The notes beneath the pieces are model-generated. The model saw only the letters and a list, made by a program, of their open reading frames with translations, was not told the origin of the DNA and did no database searches. 11,128 nucleotides of DNA from Caldilineaceae bacterium (GTDB taxonomy: Bacteria > Chloroflexota > Anaerolineae > Caldilineales > Caldilineaceae): positions 1-11,128 of the forward strand of contig JAPKMV010000056.1 in the NCBI GenBank assembly GCA_026645635.1, read 5' to 3'. Below are positions 1 through 8,558 of this stretch, one piece after another. Numbering within the stretch: the first letter of the stretch is position 1; each line of letters begins with the position of its first letter. Position numbers and translations under genes: made by a program.

Positions 1-1045
1 GGCCGTAGAGCCGCACCGAGAGAATCGCCGCGGCGGCCACGGTGATGGCGTAGGGCACGATGGCGATCGATGTGAAGAGGGGCGTTTGATCCTGCACGAT
101 CTGGATATAGAGCGGAATCAGAAAGCTGATGGCCGAGCCAAGCCCGCCCGCCACGAGGAAGGCGTAGACTGCGTTGCGCTCTTCGCGGGAGTCGAGCACC
201 TCCAGCGCCAGCAGCGGCGTCTTGTTGTGCGCCACCCGCCGCTCGGACCAGGCAAAGAACGCCTGCCCCAAGACCACGCCCAGCACCAGCATGAACGGCG
301 CCGGCGAGAGTCCCAGGAACGAGATCGGCGCGGCCGGTTTGGCCAGCACGATACCCCAGGAGTTGAGGTTGTTGAAGCCAAAGAGCAGCAGCGCGATCGC
401 CAACGCCGAGAGCACCACGCCGACGAAATCGATGCTGATGCCTTTCTGCCGTGGAATCGCCTTCATGCGAAAGCTGAGGAAGAAGACAACCAACGAAATG
501 AGAAAGATCAGTCCGAAGGAGATGCGCCAGTTGAGCAACGTGGCGATGAAGCCGGCGACCACAAAGGTCAGCCCGCTGGCCACCGCAGGAATGCCGGCCA
601 GGATGCCCAGCGCCTGCTTCTGCTGGCTGTCGCGATAGTTGGCGGCGATCAGCACCACGAGGGTCGGCACCAGCGCCGCAGCCGCCACGCCCGCGATGGC
701 CTGGGCCAGGTTCATGAGTTCGGCGGAGGCGCTAAACGCCATCAGCGCCATGGCCGCGCCGTGGGCCAGCGCGCTCACCTGAAAGACCAGCCGCTCGCCG
801 AACATTTTGCCGATCTTGGCGCCTAGCATGACAAAGGCGGCCACGAAGAGTGAGTAGAGGACGAGCGCCGTCGCCACGGAGGTTGCCGGCGCATTCAAGT
901 CTTCGACGATGGGGCCGAGCGACACCGGCAGCGCATTGATGTTGATGCCCATCTGCAACTGCGCCAGCACGATGATCGCCAGCGGCGCCCACGAAGCCTT
1001 CAATGCAGTGTCTGCGACGGTCGGTGCAGCAGTTTTGGTTGCCAT
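1..1045 (-). CDS. MFS transporter, DHA2 (EmrB/QacA-like), 3' end beyond window
   Basis: Reading the minus strand from the ATG at 1045 gives 348 codons without a stop, so the gene continues past the left edge. The product is strongly hydrophobic, with about ten membrane segments visible (near residues 18-38, 53-76, 86-105, 112-134, 146-168, 174-193, 205-224, 249-266, 291-312 and 324-344). A motif-A-like loop LGAKIGKMFGER (residues 74-85) follows the second segment, and an NWR stretch (172-174) plus IDFVGVVLSALAIALLLFG (205-223) match the DHA2 layout, where the full protein normally has 14 segments. It is expected to be a proton-driven exporter in the cytoplasmic membrane; the substrate cannot be read from sequence. 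The classical GPxxGG antiporter motif in segment 5 is not well conserved (GIPAVASGLTFVVAG). An AGAGAG-like purine stretch precedes the start and a promoter-like site lies about 65 bases upstream. Confidence 0.88.
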   Translation of the reverse strand, partial: MATKTAAPTVADTALKASWAPLAIIVLAQLQMGININALPVSLGPIVEDLNAPATSVATALVLYSLFVAAFVMLGAKIGKMFGERLVFQVSALAHGAAMALMAFSASAELMNLAQAIAGVAAAALVPTLVVLIAANYRDSQQKQALGILAGIPAVASGLTFVVAGFIATLLNWRISFGLIFLISLVVFFLSFRMKAIPRQKGISIDFVGVVLSALAIALLLFGFNNLNSWGIVLAKPAAPISFLGLSPAPFMLVLGVVLGQAFFAWSERRVAHNKTPLLALEVLDSREERNAVYAFLVAGGLGSAISFLIPLYIQIVQDQTPLFTSIAIVPYAITVAAAAILSVRLYG

Positions 1046-1108
1046 GACAATCTCTCTGTTTGTGGTGGTCGATAGCTTGCTGGCGCAGCGCACCAATGAA
1101 TTCGTGCC

Positions 1109-1137
1109 ATCATAGACGTCTTGTTGCAGAACATCAA
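1109..1137 (-). promoter_or_regulatory. Sigma70-like promoter of the MFS gene
   Basis: On the minus strand there is TTGATG (1132-1137), a 17-base spacer and TATGAT (1109-1114). Each hexamer matches the consensus at most positions and the spacing is optimal. An AT-rich stretch lies immediately upstream (1138-1160). Transcription would start near 1102, giving a leader of about 57 bases before the ATG at 1045. Prediction from sequence only. Confidence 0.5.
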
Positions 1138-1200
1138 ATTATCCTATTGTCTTTTTAGGGTCGCCTCTTGCCCTGTCCCGGCGTGAGCCAGACATGGTTG

Positions 1201-1226
1201 CGTGTTGCGTGCTACGTGGCAACACG
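1201..1226. repeat. Short inverted repeat, 8-bp arms
   Basis: CGTGTTGC (1201-1208) and GCAACACG (1219-1226) are perfect inverted arms around a 10-base loop. Flanking bases continue the same GTGTTGC/GAACACGC vocabulary (GGAACACGCAGG just to the right). The element sits between the 3' end of the META gene and the promoter of the MFS gene, both on the minus strand. There is no T-run on either side, so I do not call it an intrinsic terminator. It looks like one more member of the dispersed intergenic repeats in this window. Confidence 0.5.
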
Positions 1227-1287
1227 GAACACGCAGGACGAGCACCCCCAGTCACCCAAGGGCGCCCGTCCTGGACTTCCGGCCTTG

Positions 1288-3009
1288 CTACTGCAAGCGG
1301 CTGTAGGTGACCGCGGTTGCACCATCGCCGCGGCGCAGGGTCAGCCGGTTGCCGTCAAACTGGAAGGTGACGGCCGACTGCAGCGCGGCCTGGAACTGCG
1401 CTTCCTGATCCATGACGCCCGTCTCACCGCAGAACATCATGCCGCCGGCCAGCGTGCCGATGCTGATGTTGCTGCCGCTCACCCAGTAGGAGCCACTGTA
1501 TTCGTTGCAGCCGCTGTTGCCACTCACCTGGCTGGCATCGAACCGGGTCGTTAGCGTCGTCCCGGACAGCGGGCTGACCACGGCGCCCTGACCGTTGTTG
1601 TAGCCGGTCACCTGCCAGGCCGTGTTGCTGAGCGGGTTCTGCGGCGCCGCTGGCGTCACAGTCACCGTGACGGTGCGGAACTGCACCGTGCCGTCGCGCA
1701 GCAGCACACGCATCTCATAGGTGGTGGTCGTCGGCGGGCAGACTTGCTGTGACCCTTGCCCCACCTGCGGGAACTGCTGATAAGGCTGCCCCTGCGGGTA
1801 GACCCAGACCGCCTGCACATTTTCCACCGACCAGGTGAGCGTGGAGCATGCGCCCTGGGCGATGGTGGTGGGATTGGCGCTGAACGAAATCTGCGGCGTG
1901 GGCGTGGGTGGCGGCGGCGGCAGCGGCGTCGGCGTCGGCGCAGGCGTCGGGACAATCACCACCGGTGGCGGCGGCGCGGCAATCACCGGCACATCCTCAG
2001 CGTTGCTGGCGGCGACGAAGTCCGCCGACACCCAGCCGCTGCCTCCGGGGGCGGACGGAATTGCCACGACCCACCACGCGCTGTTGGCGCTGCGTCCGAT
2101 GATCTCACCTTCGGCGCCAAAAGGCGCTACGCCCAGCACCGGGAAGTTGGTGCCCGGCCCGGAGCGCACATTGACGCCCTGTGGCGCAGTGACGCGGCCA
2201 GTTGGCACACCCGGTTCCGGCTCGGGCAGCGAAATCTCCTGCTCGCGCACCATGTGGACGGCGATGGCGTCGTCGCCGTTGCGCAGCTCGATGAAGTCAC
2301 CTTCCACCGTGAAGGTGGCGGCGCTTTCCAGCGCGGCGAAGAACTCAGCTTCCTGTTCCATCACGCCGGCCGGGTTGGTGCAAAGCCGCCGCGTGGCGCC
2401 GATGCCGCTGACCTCGATGGCGCCGCTGCTCGTTGCCTGCACCGAAGCGAAGAAGTCGTTGCAGCCGGCGTTGCCCGAAATCAGGTTGGCGTCGTCGATG
2501 TTGACGATGATGTCGGCGCCCAGCAGCGGACTGACGACGGCTTCGCGACCGTTGTTGTAGCCGGTCACCAGCCAGGTCGTGCCGGCCAGGTCTGCTTTGG
2601 CGGCCACGAAGGAGGCCAGCACCCGGTTGCCATCCAGCAGGATGAGCTGGCCGCCGCGCAGTTGGTAGCGGTTGGCGGTGGTCAACGCAGCCATAAAGTC
2701 GCCGGCCTGAGTGGCGACCGCGGGGGGGCAGGCCATCATGGTCGAGGCGGCCGGTTCAAAGCTGATGGTCGACCGGCTGGCCGTGTAGGTGGTGGTGAAG
2801 CGATTGCAGCCATCGCTGCCGGTGGCGCTGCCGTCCTCGCCAAGCTGCAGCGTGACCGACGTGCCGGCCAGCGGCAGTTGGCCGTTGAGCGTGCTCAGCA
2901 CCCAGTTCGTGCCGCCCAAGGCCGAATCGGCCGCCAGCGCCGACGGGGCGGCGATGAGCAACAGCAGGCCCACCAGGAGAATCAAGTTCCGTAGCGTTGT
3001 GGTTTTCAA
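1288..3009 (-). CDS. Secreted META (x3) / SH3b / Ig-like domain protein
   Basis: 573 residues. A signal peptide occupies residues 1-26, with an APSALA cleavage site; no lipobox cysteine is seen, so it is probably released or wall-associated rather than lipidated. Order of domains: META 1 (about 31-137, SDGCNRF and MMACPP), META 2 (141-254, GNAGCNDFF and RRLC), SH3b (271-335, GVNVRSGPGTNFPVLG ... GWVSADFV), a Pro/Thr linker (about 340-373), an Ig-like domain (374-453, starting ISFSANPTTIAQG), and META 3 (459-573, GNSGCNEYSG and MMFCGE). Each META copy has two cysteines 26-27 residues apart (68/94, 183/210, 501/527) and the Ig-like domain has 388/424, suggesting one disulphide per domain. META 2 and META 3 share the motif VTGYNNG and are more alike than either is to META 1. 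META domains are found in HslJ-type heat-inducible or secreted proteins; SH3b often binds peptidoglycan. The start is a TTG: the next in-frame Met is residue 91, and only the TTG keeps the signal peptide. Confidence 0.88.
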   Translation of the reverse strand: MKTTTLRNLILLVGLLLLIAAPSALAADSALGGTNWVLSTLNGQLPLAGTSVTLQLGEDGSATGSDGCNRFTTTYTASRSTISFEPAASTMMACPPAVATQAGDFMAALTTANRYQLRGGQLILLDGNRVLASFVAAKADLAGTTWLVTGYNNGREAVVSPLLGADIIVNIDDANLISGNAGCNDFFASVQATSSGAIEVSGIGATRRLCTNPAGVMEQEAEFFAALESAATFTVEGDFIELRNGDDAIAVHMVREQEISLPEPEPGVPTGRVTAPQGVNVRSGPGTNFPVLGVAPFGAEGEIIGRSANSAWWVVAIPSAPGGSGWVSADFVAASNAEDVPVIAAPPPPVVIVPTPAPTPTPLPPPPPTPTPQISFSANPTTIAQGACSTLTWSVENVQAVWVYPQGQPYQQFPQVGQGSQQVCPPTTTTYEMRVLLRDGTVQFRTVTVTVTPAAPQNPLSNTAWQVTGYNNGQGAVVSPLSGTTLTTRFDASQVSGNSGCNEYSGSYWVSGSNISIGTLAGGMMFCGETGVMDQEAQFQAALQSAVTFQFDGNRLTLRRGDGATAVTYSRLQ

Positions 3010-3366
3010 TTGGATTTCCTTTCACTATTTGGCTGCCGCATTTGACTGCCGCGCAGCTGACCGTTTTCCGTCTCATTCCAGGAGTTTTTGCGGGCGATCT
3101 CCCGCTGCAGTAATTCCACGGGACTTCGCACCACTGTCCGATGAAACGCGACACACCCGGATTATGTTCCGGTAATCTTCAGTCTATCCGTACCTGCGCC
3201 ATTATGCCAGATACGTTCTGTACTAGCGATGTACTACTTATCCTGCGCTTTGGGCCAAGTCGGGTACAAGACTAGTACGCTTTGTAACTTGCGATATTGC
3301 ATAACGGCAGTAGACTTTTTCGGCAAACTGCATGATGACAAAGGAGCTGCATTTGGCAAGCCCAAT
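3010..3366. other. Gene-free stretch upstream of the META gene
   Basis: About 357 bases hold no ORF I can support. The part from about 3170 to 3340 is visibly richer in A and T than the flanking genes. A 5-bp hairpin GCGGG/CCCGC lies at 3090-3105, preceded rather than followed by T-residues on the plus strand, so it is not a terminator. Two CATAAT hexamers on the minus strand could be -10 boxes for the META gene, but neither has a convincing -35 partner. Confidence 0.5.
3017..3023 (-). promoter_or_regulatory. Ribosome binding site fixing the TTG start of the META gene
   Basis: On the minus strand GAAAGGA ends 7 bases before the TTG at 3009. This spacing, with the signal peptide that begins directly at the TTG, supports the non-ATG start. 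Confidence 0.65.
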
Positions 3367-3741
3367 CTACCATGTCTGTGTCCGTAACATACTTGACGAA
3401 GGCTGGGTGCGCGCGCTCGAAGTTGATCCGATCGCGACCCATCTGCAGCAACCCGGGCATCGTTCTTCGATTGCCTCAACCACATAGGTGACAAACCTGG
3501 GAAGCAGATTATCGGCCTCATCCAGGCCAAGCCAGGCGCTCTTGCGCTGCAGCGGCGCCGCTTCGAGATGATCCAGCCAACTGCTGACCAGGGTGCTTTT
3601 GCCAAAGCCGGCCGGCGCCGATATCAGGGTTACTTTGCGGCCAATGCCGGCGCATAGCTGCTGCAACAGCAACGGGCGCGGAACGACCGTGTCTGTGATT
3701 GCAGGTTTTTTGAGCTTTGTCTGTAGATGCGATAGCTGCAT
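3367..3741 (-). pseudogene. 5' remnant of a MalT-type LuxR family regulator
   Basis: The frame from ATG 3741 encodes 124 residues; an in-frame ATG at 3834 would add 31 residues unrelated to the family. The N-terminus QLSHLQTKLKKP...VVPRPLLLQQL, the Walker A stretch APAGFGKST and the WLGLDEADN stretch followed by PRFVTYVVEAI match the beginning of the STAND-type ATPase module of MalT-like regulators. Those proteins are normally about 900 residues, with TPR-like repeats and a C-terminal LuxR helix-turn-helix. Here similarity stops after EERCPG, and the remaining codons (CRWVAIGSTSS...) look out of frame, ending at a TAG. I found no continuation of the family in the other minus-strand frames down to 3234, so this is probably a frameshifted and deleted relic. 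Without its DNA-binding domain it could not act as an activator. A short functional ATPase fragment is possible but less likely. Confidence 0.65.
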
Positions 3742-3827
3742 TGATTTTCCCATTCCCGAAACGGCGATCTTATCACATCGGGTGCTGTTCAGAAGATCGG
3801 CGTAAGACGATAAACCAGGGGGCAGTT

Positions 3828-3857
3828 TTGACACTTTCCCCTCCTGCGTGCTATTGA
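3828..3857 (+). promoter_or_regulatory. Possible promoter of glnS
   Basis: A perfect TTGACA (3828-3833) is followed after 18 bases by TATTGA (3852-3857), a weak -10 matching only the first half of the consensus. The transcript would include the perfect palindrome at 3880-3908 in its leader. The weak -10 keeps confidence low. Confidence 0.25.
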
Positions 3858-3879
3858 TTGACGGATATTGTGCGAACGA

Positions 3880-3908
3880 AAACCAGGTTTCTGGGAGAAA
3901 CCTGGTTT
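3880..3908. repeat. Perfect 13-bp palindrome with 3-base loop upstream of glnS
   Basis: AAACCAGGTTTCT (3880-3892), GGG, AGAAACCTGGTTT (3896-3908) form a perfect inverted repeat. It lies 53 bases before the glnS ATG and after a possible promoter, so it could form a hairpin in the leader. The right arm ends in TTT followed by GTC, too short for a typical intrinsic terminator. It may instead be a dispersed palindrome of REP type. Confidence 0.7.
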
Positions 3909-3961
3909 GTCAAGCGAATGCAGCGAACGCAATGCAACGAACGACAAGAGTTGAACCGTCT

Positions 3962-6331
<2,370 letters not shown>

Positions 6332-6372
6332 AAAAAACGGTTGACCGCAGCGGCAACTACTCAGGCATCATC

Positions 6373-6426
6373 CACAGATTACGCAGATGCACGAGCGGTC
6401 AGTCTATGGAATCTGCGCAATCGGTG
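6373..6426. repeat. Imperfect inverted repeat, CACAGATTACGCAGAT family
   Basis: CACAGATTACGCAGAT (6373-6388) and ATCTGCGCAATCGGTG (6411-6426) are inverted copies with 14 of 16 bases matching, separated by 22 bases. It lies directly upstream of a second, unrelated inverted repeat. From memory, sequences of this kind recur between genes in many environmental bacterial genomes; whether it is dispersed in this genome cannot be seen here. Confidence 0.6.
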
Positions 6427-6443
6427 AATCGCCTATTCTCCGC

Positions 6444-6614
6444 GAGACTGTTTGAACAGGGGCAAGATTGACGCAGAGACGCAGCGGCGCAGAGGAGTTG
6501 CAGAAGCTGGCTATTGCTGTGCTTTCTCTCGATCTTCTCTGCGTATCTCTGCATCTCTGCGCCGCTGCGTCAAAGAGGTGACTTTACAAACAGGCTCTGA
6601 GGGTTGACAGTTAC
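6444..6614. repeat. Nested inverted repeat of GCAGAG units with flanking arms; possible small mobile element
   Basis: The inner arms GCAGCGGCGCAGAG (6481-6494) and CTCTGCGCCGCTGC (6555-6568) are perfectly inverted, extended outward by TTGACGCAG (6468-6476) and CTGCGTCAA (6565-6573). Further out, GAGACTGTTTG (6444-6454) pairs with CAAACAGGCTC (6587-6597) at 10 of 11 positions, and 13 bases lie between outer and middle arms on both sides. The right end (6586-6614) recurs at 10511-10539 with 25 of 29 bases identical. Between the inner arms lie further degenerate CTCTGCGTAT/CTCTGCAT units. No coding capacity. Confidence 0.65.
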
Positions 6615-6633
6615 CCGCTGCGGTCTTTTTATT

Positions 6634-6641
6634 GGGGAGAG
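6634..6641 (+). promoter_or_regulatory. Ribosome binding site of gltX
   Basis: GGGGAGAG ends 5 bases before the ATG at 6647. It selects this ATG over the upstream in-frame TTG at 6632, which overlaps it, and the downstream ATG at 6656. Confidence 0.75.
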
Positions 6642-6646
6642 TACAC

Positions 6647-8149
6647 ATGCCGCATATGACCAAACCGGCGCGGGTGCGCTTTGCGCCCAGCCCCACCGGC
6701 TACTTGCACCTGGGCGGGCTGCGCACTGCGCTGTTCGACTGGCTGATGGCGCGCCACACCGGCGGCCAGTTCATCCTGCGCGTGGAAGACACCGACCAGA
6801 AGCGCTACAACCCGGACAGCGTCCAGTTCATTTTCGACGGGCTGCGCTGGCTGGGGCTGGAGTGGGACGAAGGCCCGGACAAGGGCGGCCCCTTCGCCCC
6901 CTACGTCCAGAGCGAACGCCGGGAGATCTATCAGCAGTATGCGGAGTGGCTGGTGGACCAGGGCAAAGCCTACCGCTGCTACACCAGCGAGGCGGAGTTG
7001 GAGGAACTGCGCGCCAAAGGGCAGCCCTACGACCGGCGCCACCGCAATCTCACCGCCGCGCAGCGCGCCGCGTTCGAGGCTGAGGGCCGTTCTTCGGTCG
7101 TGCGCCTGGCCGCGCCGCTGGAAGGCAAGACTGTCGTCCACGACGTGATCCGCGGCGACATCGTGGTGGAGAGCGCCAGCGTAGCCGACCCGGTGCTGCT
7201 CAAGAGCGACGGGCTGCCCACCTATCACCTGGCCGTCGTGGTGGACGACCACCTGATGGAGATCACCCACGTGCTGCGCGGGGAGGAGTGGATTCCCTCT
7301 GCGCCGCTGCACAAGCTGGTCTTCGACGCCTTCGGCTGGGAAGCGCCAGCCTTCGTGCACCTGCCCGTGATCCTGGATCCCAGCGGCAAGGGCAAGATGA
7401 GCAAGCGCAAGTCGGTGGTCGAGGGCAAGGAGTTCTCACCCTTCGTCCACGACTACATGCAGGCGGGCTACCTGCCCGACGCCATGTTCAACTTCCTGGC
7501 GACGATGGGCTGGAACTTCGACGGCGAGCGCGAGGTCTTCAGCCGGGAGGAGGCCATCGAACGCTTCGACGTGGCCGACATCTCCGCCAAGGCGGCGGCG
7601 CTGCCCTTCGCCAAGCTCGACTGGCTCAACGGCGTCTACATCCGCCAGATGGAGGCGAACGCGCTCAAACAGGCATTGGCGCCCTACCTGGCACGCGACC
7701 TGGGGCTGGACGCTGCCGCACTGCTCACCGACCCGCGGCTGGATGCGCTGATCCCGCTGATCCGTGAGCGCATCAAGCTGCTCACCGAGGCCGCGCCGCT
7801 GGTGGACTGGGCCTTTGCCACCGCCGGCACCATCACCTATCCCAACCCGGCGCTGCTGATCGGCAAGAAGCTGACGGCGGCGCAGAGCGTAGACGTGCTG
7901 CGCGCCGGGCTGGAGCTGCTGGCTGCGGTCGAGCCGTTCGAGCTGCCCGCGCTGGAGGCGGACTTCCGCGCCCGCGCCGAGGCGATGCAGATTCCCGTGG
8001 GCAGCTTCTTTGCGCCCTTCCGCGTCGCCATCACCGGGCGCACCGTGGCGCCGCCGCTCTTCGAGAGCATGGTCGTCCTCGGTCGCGCTGAAACCATGAC
8101 CCGCGTCGAGAACGGCCTCGCCGCTCTGACCAGCTTCGCGGCTGAATAG
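6647..8149 (+). CDS. gltX: Glutamyl-tRNA synthetase
   Basis: 500 residues, typical length for the bacterial enzyme that charges tRNA-Glu in the cytoplasm. The class I signatures are FAPSPTGYLHLGGLRTALF (HLGG at 21-24) and KGKMSKRK (KMSKR at 250-254). The stretch RVEDTDQKRY (45-54) and the region YQQYAEWLVDQGKAYRCYTSEAE fit the family. The C-terminal all-helical anticodon-binding part runs from about 320, ending in FRVAITGRTVAPPLFESM. Of the four zinc ligands found in the E. coli enzyme only a single Cys (111) and a His (132, YDRRHRNL) remain, so this is a zinc-free type. Because a GlnRS gene lies just upstream, this GluRS is probably discriminating (tRNA-Glu only), an inference from context. 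The two genes encode sister families within class I. A terminator-like hairpin starts 37 bases after the stop. Confidence 0.96.
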   Translation: MPHMTKPARVRFAPSPTGYLHLGGLRTALFDWLMARHTGGQFILRVEDTDQKRYNPDSVQFIFDGLRWLGLEWDEGPDKGGPFAPYVQSERREIYQQYAEWLVDQGKAYRCYTSEAELEELRAKGQPYDRRHRNLTAAQRAAFEAEGRSSVVRLAAPLEGKTVVHDVIRGDIVVESASVADPVLLKSDGLPTYHLAVVVDDHLMEITHVLRGEEWIPSAPLHKLVFDAFGWEAPAFVHLPVILDPSGKGKMSKRKSVVEGKEFSPFVHDYMQAGYLPDAMFNFLATMGWNFDGEREVFSREEAIERFDVADISAKAAALPFAKLDWLNGVYIRQMEANALKQALAPYLARDLGLDAAALLTDPRLDALIPLIRERIKLLTEAAPLVDWAFATAGTITYPNPALLIGKKLTAAQSVDVLRAGLELLAAVEPFELPALEADFRARAEAMQIPVGSFFAPFRVAITGRTVAPPLFESMVVLGRAETMTRVENGLAALTSFAAE

Positions 8150-8261
8150 CAGTACACAGAGGGCACGGAGGATTCACGGAGGGCACAGAGAGAAAGCGGA
8201 GGATCGCTCTCTCTGTTTTTCTCTGTGCTCTCTGCGTCATCTCTGTGCCCTCTGTGTACTG
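8150..8261. repeat. 112-base inverted repeat bridging convergent genes, ACAGAGGGCAC family
   Basis: The outer 21-base arms (8150-8170 and 8241-8261) begin CAGTACACAGAGGGCAC and match at 20 of 21 positions, with the exception able to pair as G-U in RNA. Inside them the arms continue imperfectly (CACGGAGGGCACAGAGAGAAAG against the complement of CTCTGTGCTCTCTGCGTC), so most of the element can fold on itself. The left arm begins at the base right after the gltX stop. The right arm lies inside the 3' end of the small minus-strand gene. Confidence 0.75.
8186..8220 (+). terminator. Intrinsic terminator of gltX
   Basis: CAGAGAG (8186-8192) pairs with CTCTCTG (8209-8215), and AGCG (8195-8198) with CGCT (8205-8208) across a two-A bulge and a GAGGAT loop. 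Five T residues follow directly (8216-8220). It is the tip of the larger inverted repeat at 8150-8261. On the minus strand no T-run follows, so it should work for gltX only. Confidence 0.6.
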
Positions 8262-8461
8262 TCCACTTCCACCCCCAGCCGCTCGTCGATGAACTCCACC
8301 AGGTCGGGCAGCTCGGCGAAGTAGCTGCGCTCCCCGTTATTGACATCCTCTACCCGCCCGCGCCACGCACCAGCCGAGGTCGCGGCGCTAGGTTCCCACC
8401 AGATACGCACGAGGAAAAGCTGCTCCCGGCGATCCTGTTCGCTGCGCTGCACCATGCTCAT
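8237..8461 (-). CDS. Small conserved hypothetical protein (FLVRIW...WRGRV type)
   Basis: 74 residues from the ATG at 8461. The core LFLVRIWWEPS ... WRGRVEDVNNGERSYFAELPDLVEFIDERL resembles a small protein I recall from Chloroflexota and cyanobacteria, often with FLVRLW, WRG, SGE and YF positions conserved and usually of unknown function; the assignment is from memory. It is soluble, acidic, with no signal peptide or membrane segment. GGGG 7 bases before ATG 8461 favours this start; the longer frame to 8527 would have to translate the GGTGAG repeat (SHPLTRSPPHPL). The last codons (STQRAQR and the TGA) come from the right arm of the inverted repeat at 8150-8261. It is convergent to gltX and downstream of the propeller gene on the same strand. 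Confidence 0.7.
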   Translation of the reverse strand: MSMVQRSEQDRREQLFLVRIWWEPSAATSAGAWRGRVEDVNNGERSYFAELPDLVEFIDERLGVEVDSTQRAQR

Positions 8462-8481
8462 CGGATATCCCCACTTCTCTA

Positions 8482-8555
8482 TGAGAGGGTGAGGGGGTGA
8501 ACGGGTGAGAGGGTGAGACATGGTCAAATCACCCCCTCACCCCCTCACCCTCTCA
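8482..8555. repeat. GGTGAG inverted repeat with G-quadruplex motifs on both strands
   Basis: TGAGAGGGTGAGGGGGTGA (8482-8500) and its perfect complement (8537-8555) form 19-bp arms around 36 bases that contain more of the same units. Four G-runs occur on the plus strand at 8487-8513 (loops of 3, 5 and 5 bases) and four on the minus strand at 8532-8558 (loops of 3, 3 and 5). The right side abuts the stop codon of the propeller gene (8559-8561). No T-run follows on the minus strand. Confidence 0.75.
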
Positions 8556-8558
8556 CCC

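Larger units (their letters stand above)
6332..6646. other. glnS-gltX intergenic region, filled with two repeat elements
   Basis: These 315 bases contain no plausible gene or tRNA. Nearly all of it is taken up by two inverted-repeat elements (6373-6426 and 6444-6614). No intrinsic terminator with a T-run follows glnS, so read-through into gltX is possible. Confidence 0.6.

Noticed and set aside
86..826. 246-codon plus-strand open frame opposite the MFS gene
   Set aside because: Highly charged, low-complexity translation; the other strand gives about ten membrane segments of a transporter.
1201..1226. Hairpin as terminator of the META gene
   Set aside because: No T-run follows on the minus strand and the stem is only 8 bp.
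1756..2994. 412-codon plus-strand open frame opposite the META gene
   Set aside because: Composition is Arg/Gly/His-rich without motifs; the minus strand encodes clear META and SH3b domains with a signal peptide.
6604..6632. TTGACA, 17 bases, TTTTAT as a promoter of gltX
   Set aside because: The -35 is perfect, but transcription would start near 6639, inside the ribosome binding site, leaving only about 8 leader bases.
6332..6646. A tRNA or T-box leader between the two synthetase genes
   Set aside because: No cloverleaf, TTCGA arm or T-box consensus is visible; the gap is explained by inverted repeats.
8150..8261. CRISPR-like array in the repeated GGCACAGAG units
   Set aside because: Units are short and degenerate, arranged as inverted arms, with no regular spacers and no cas genes.
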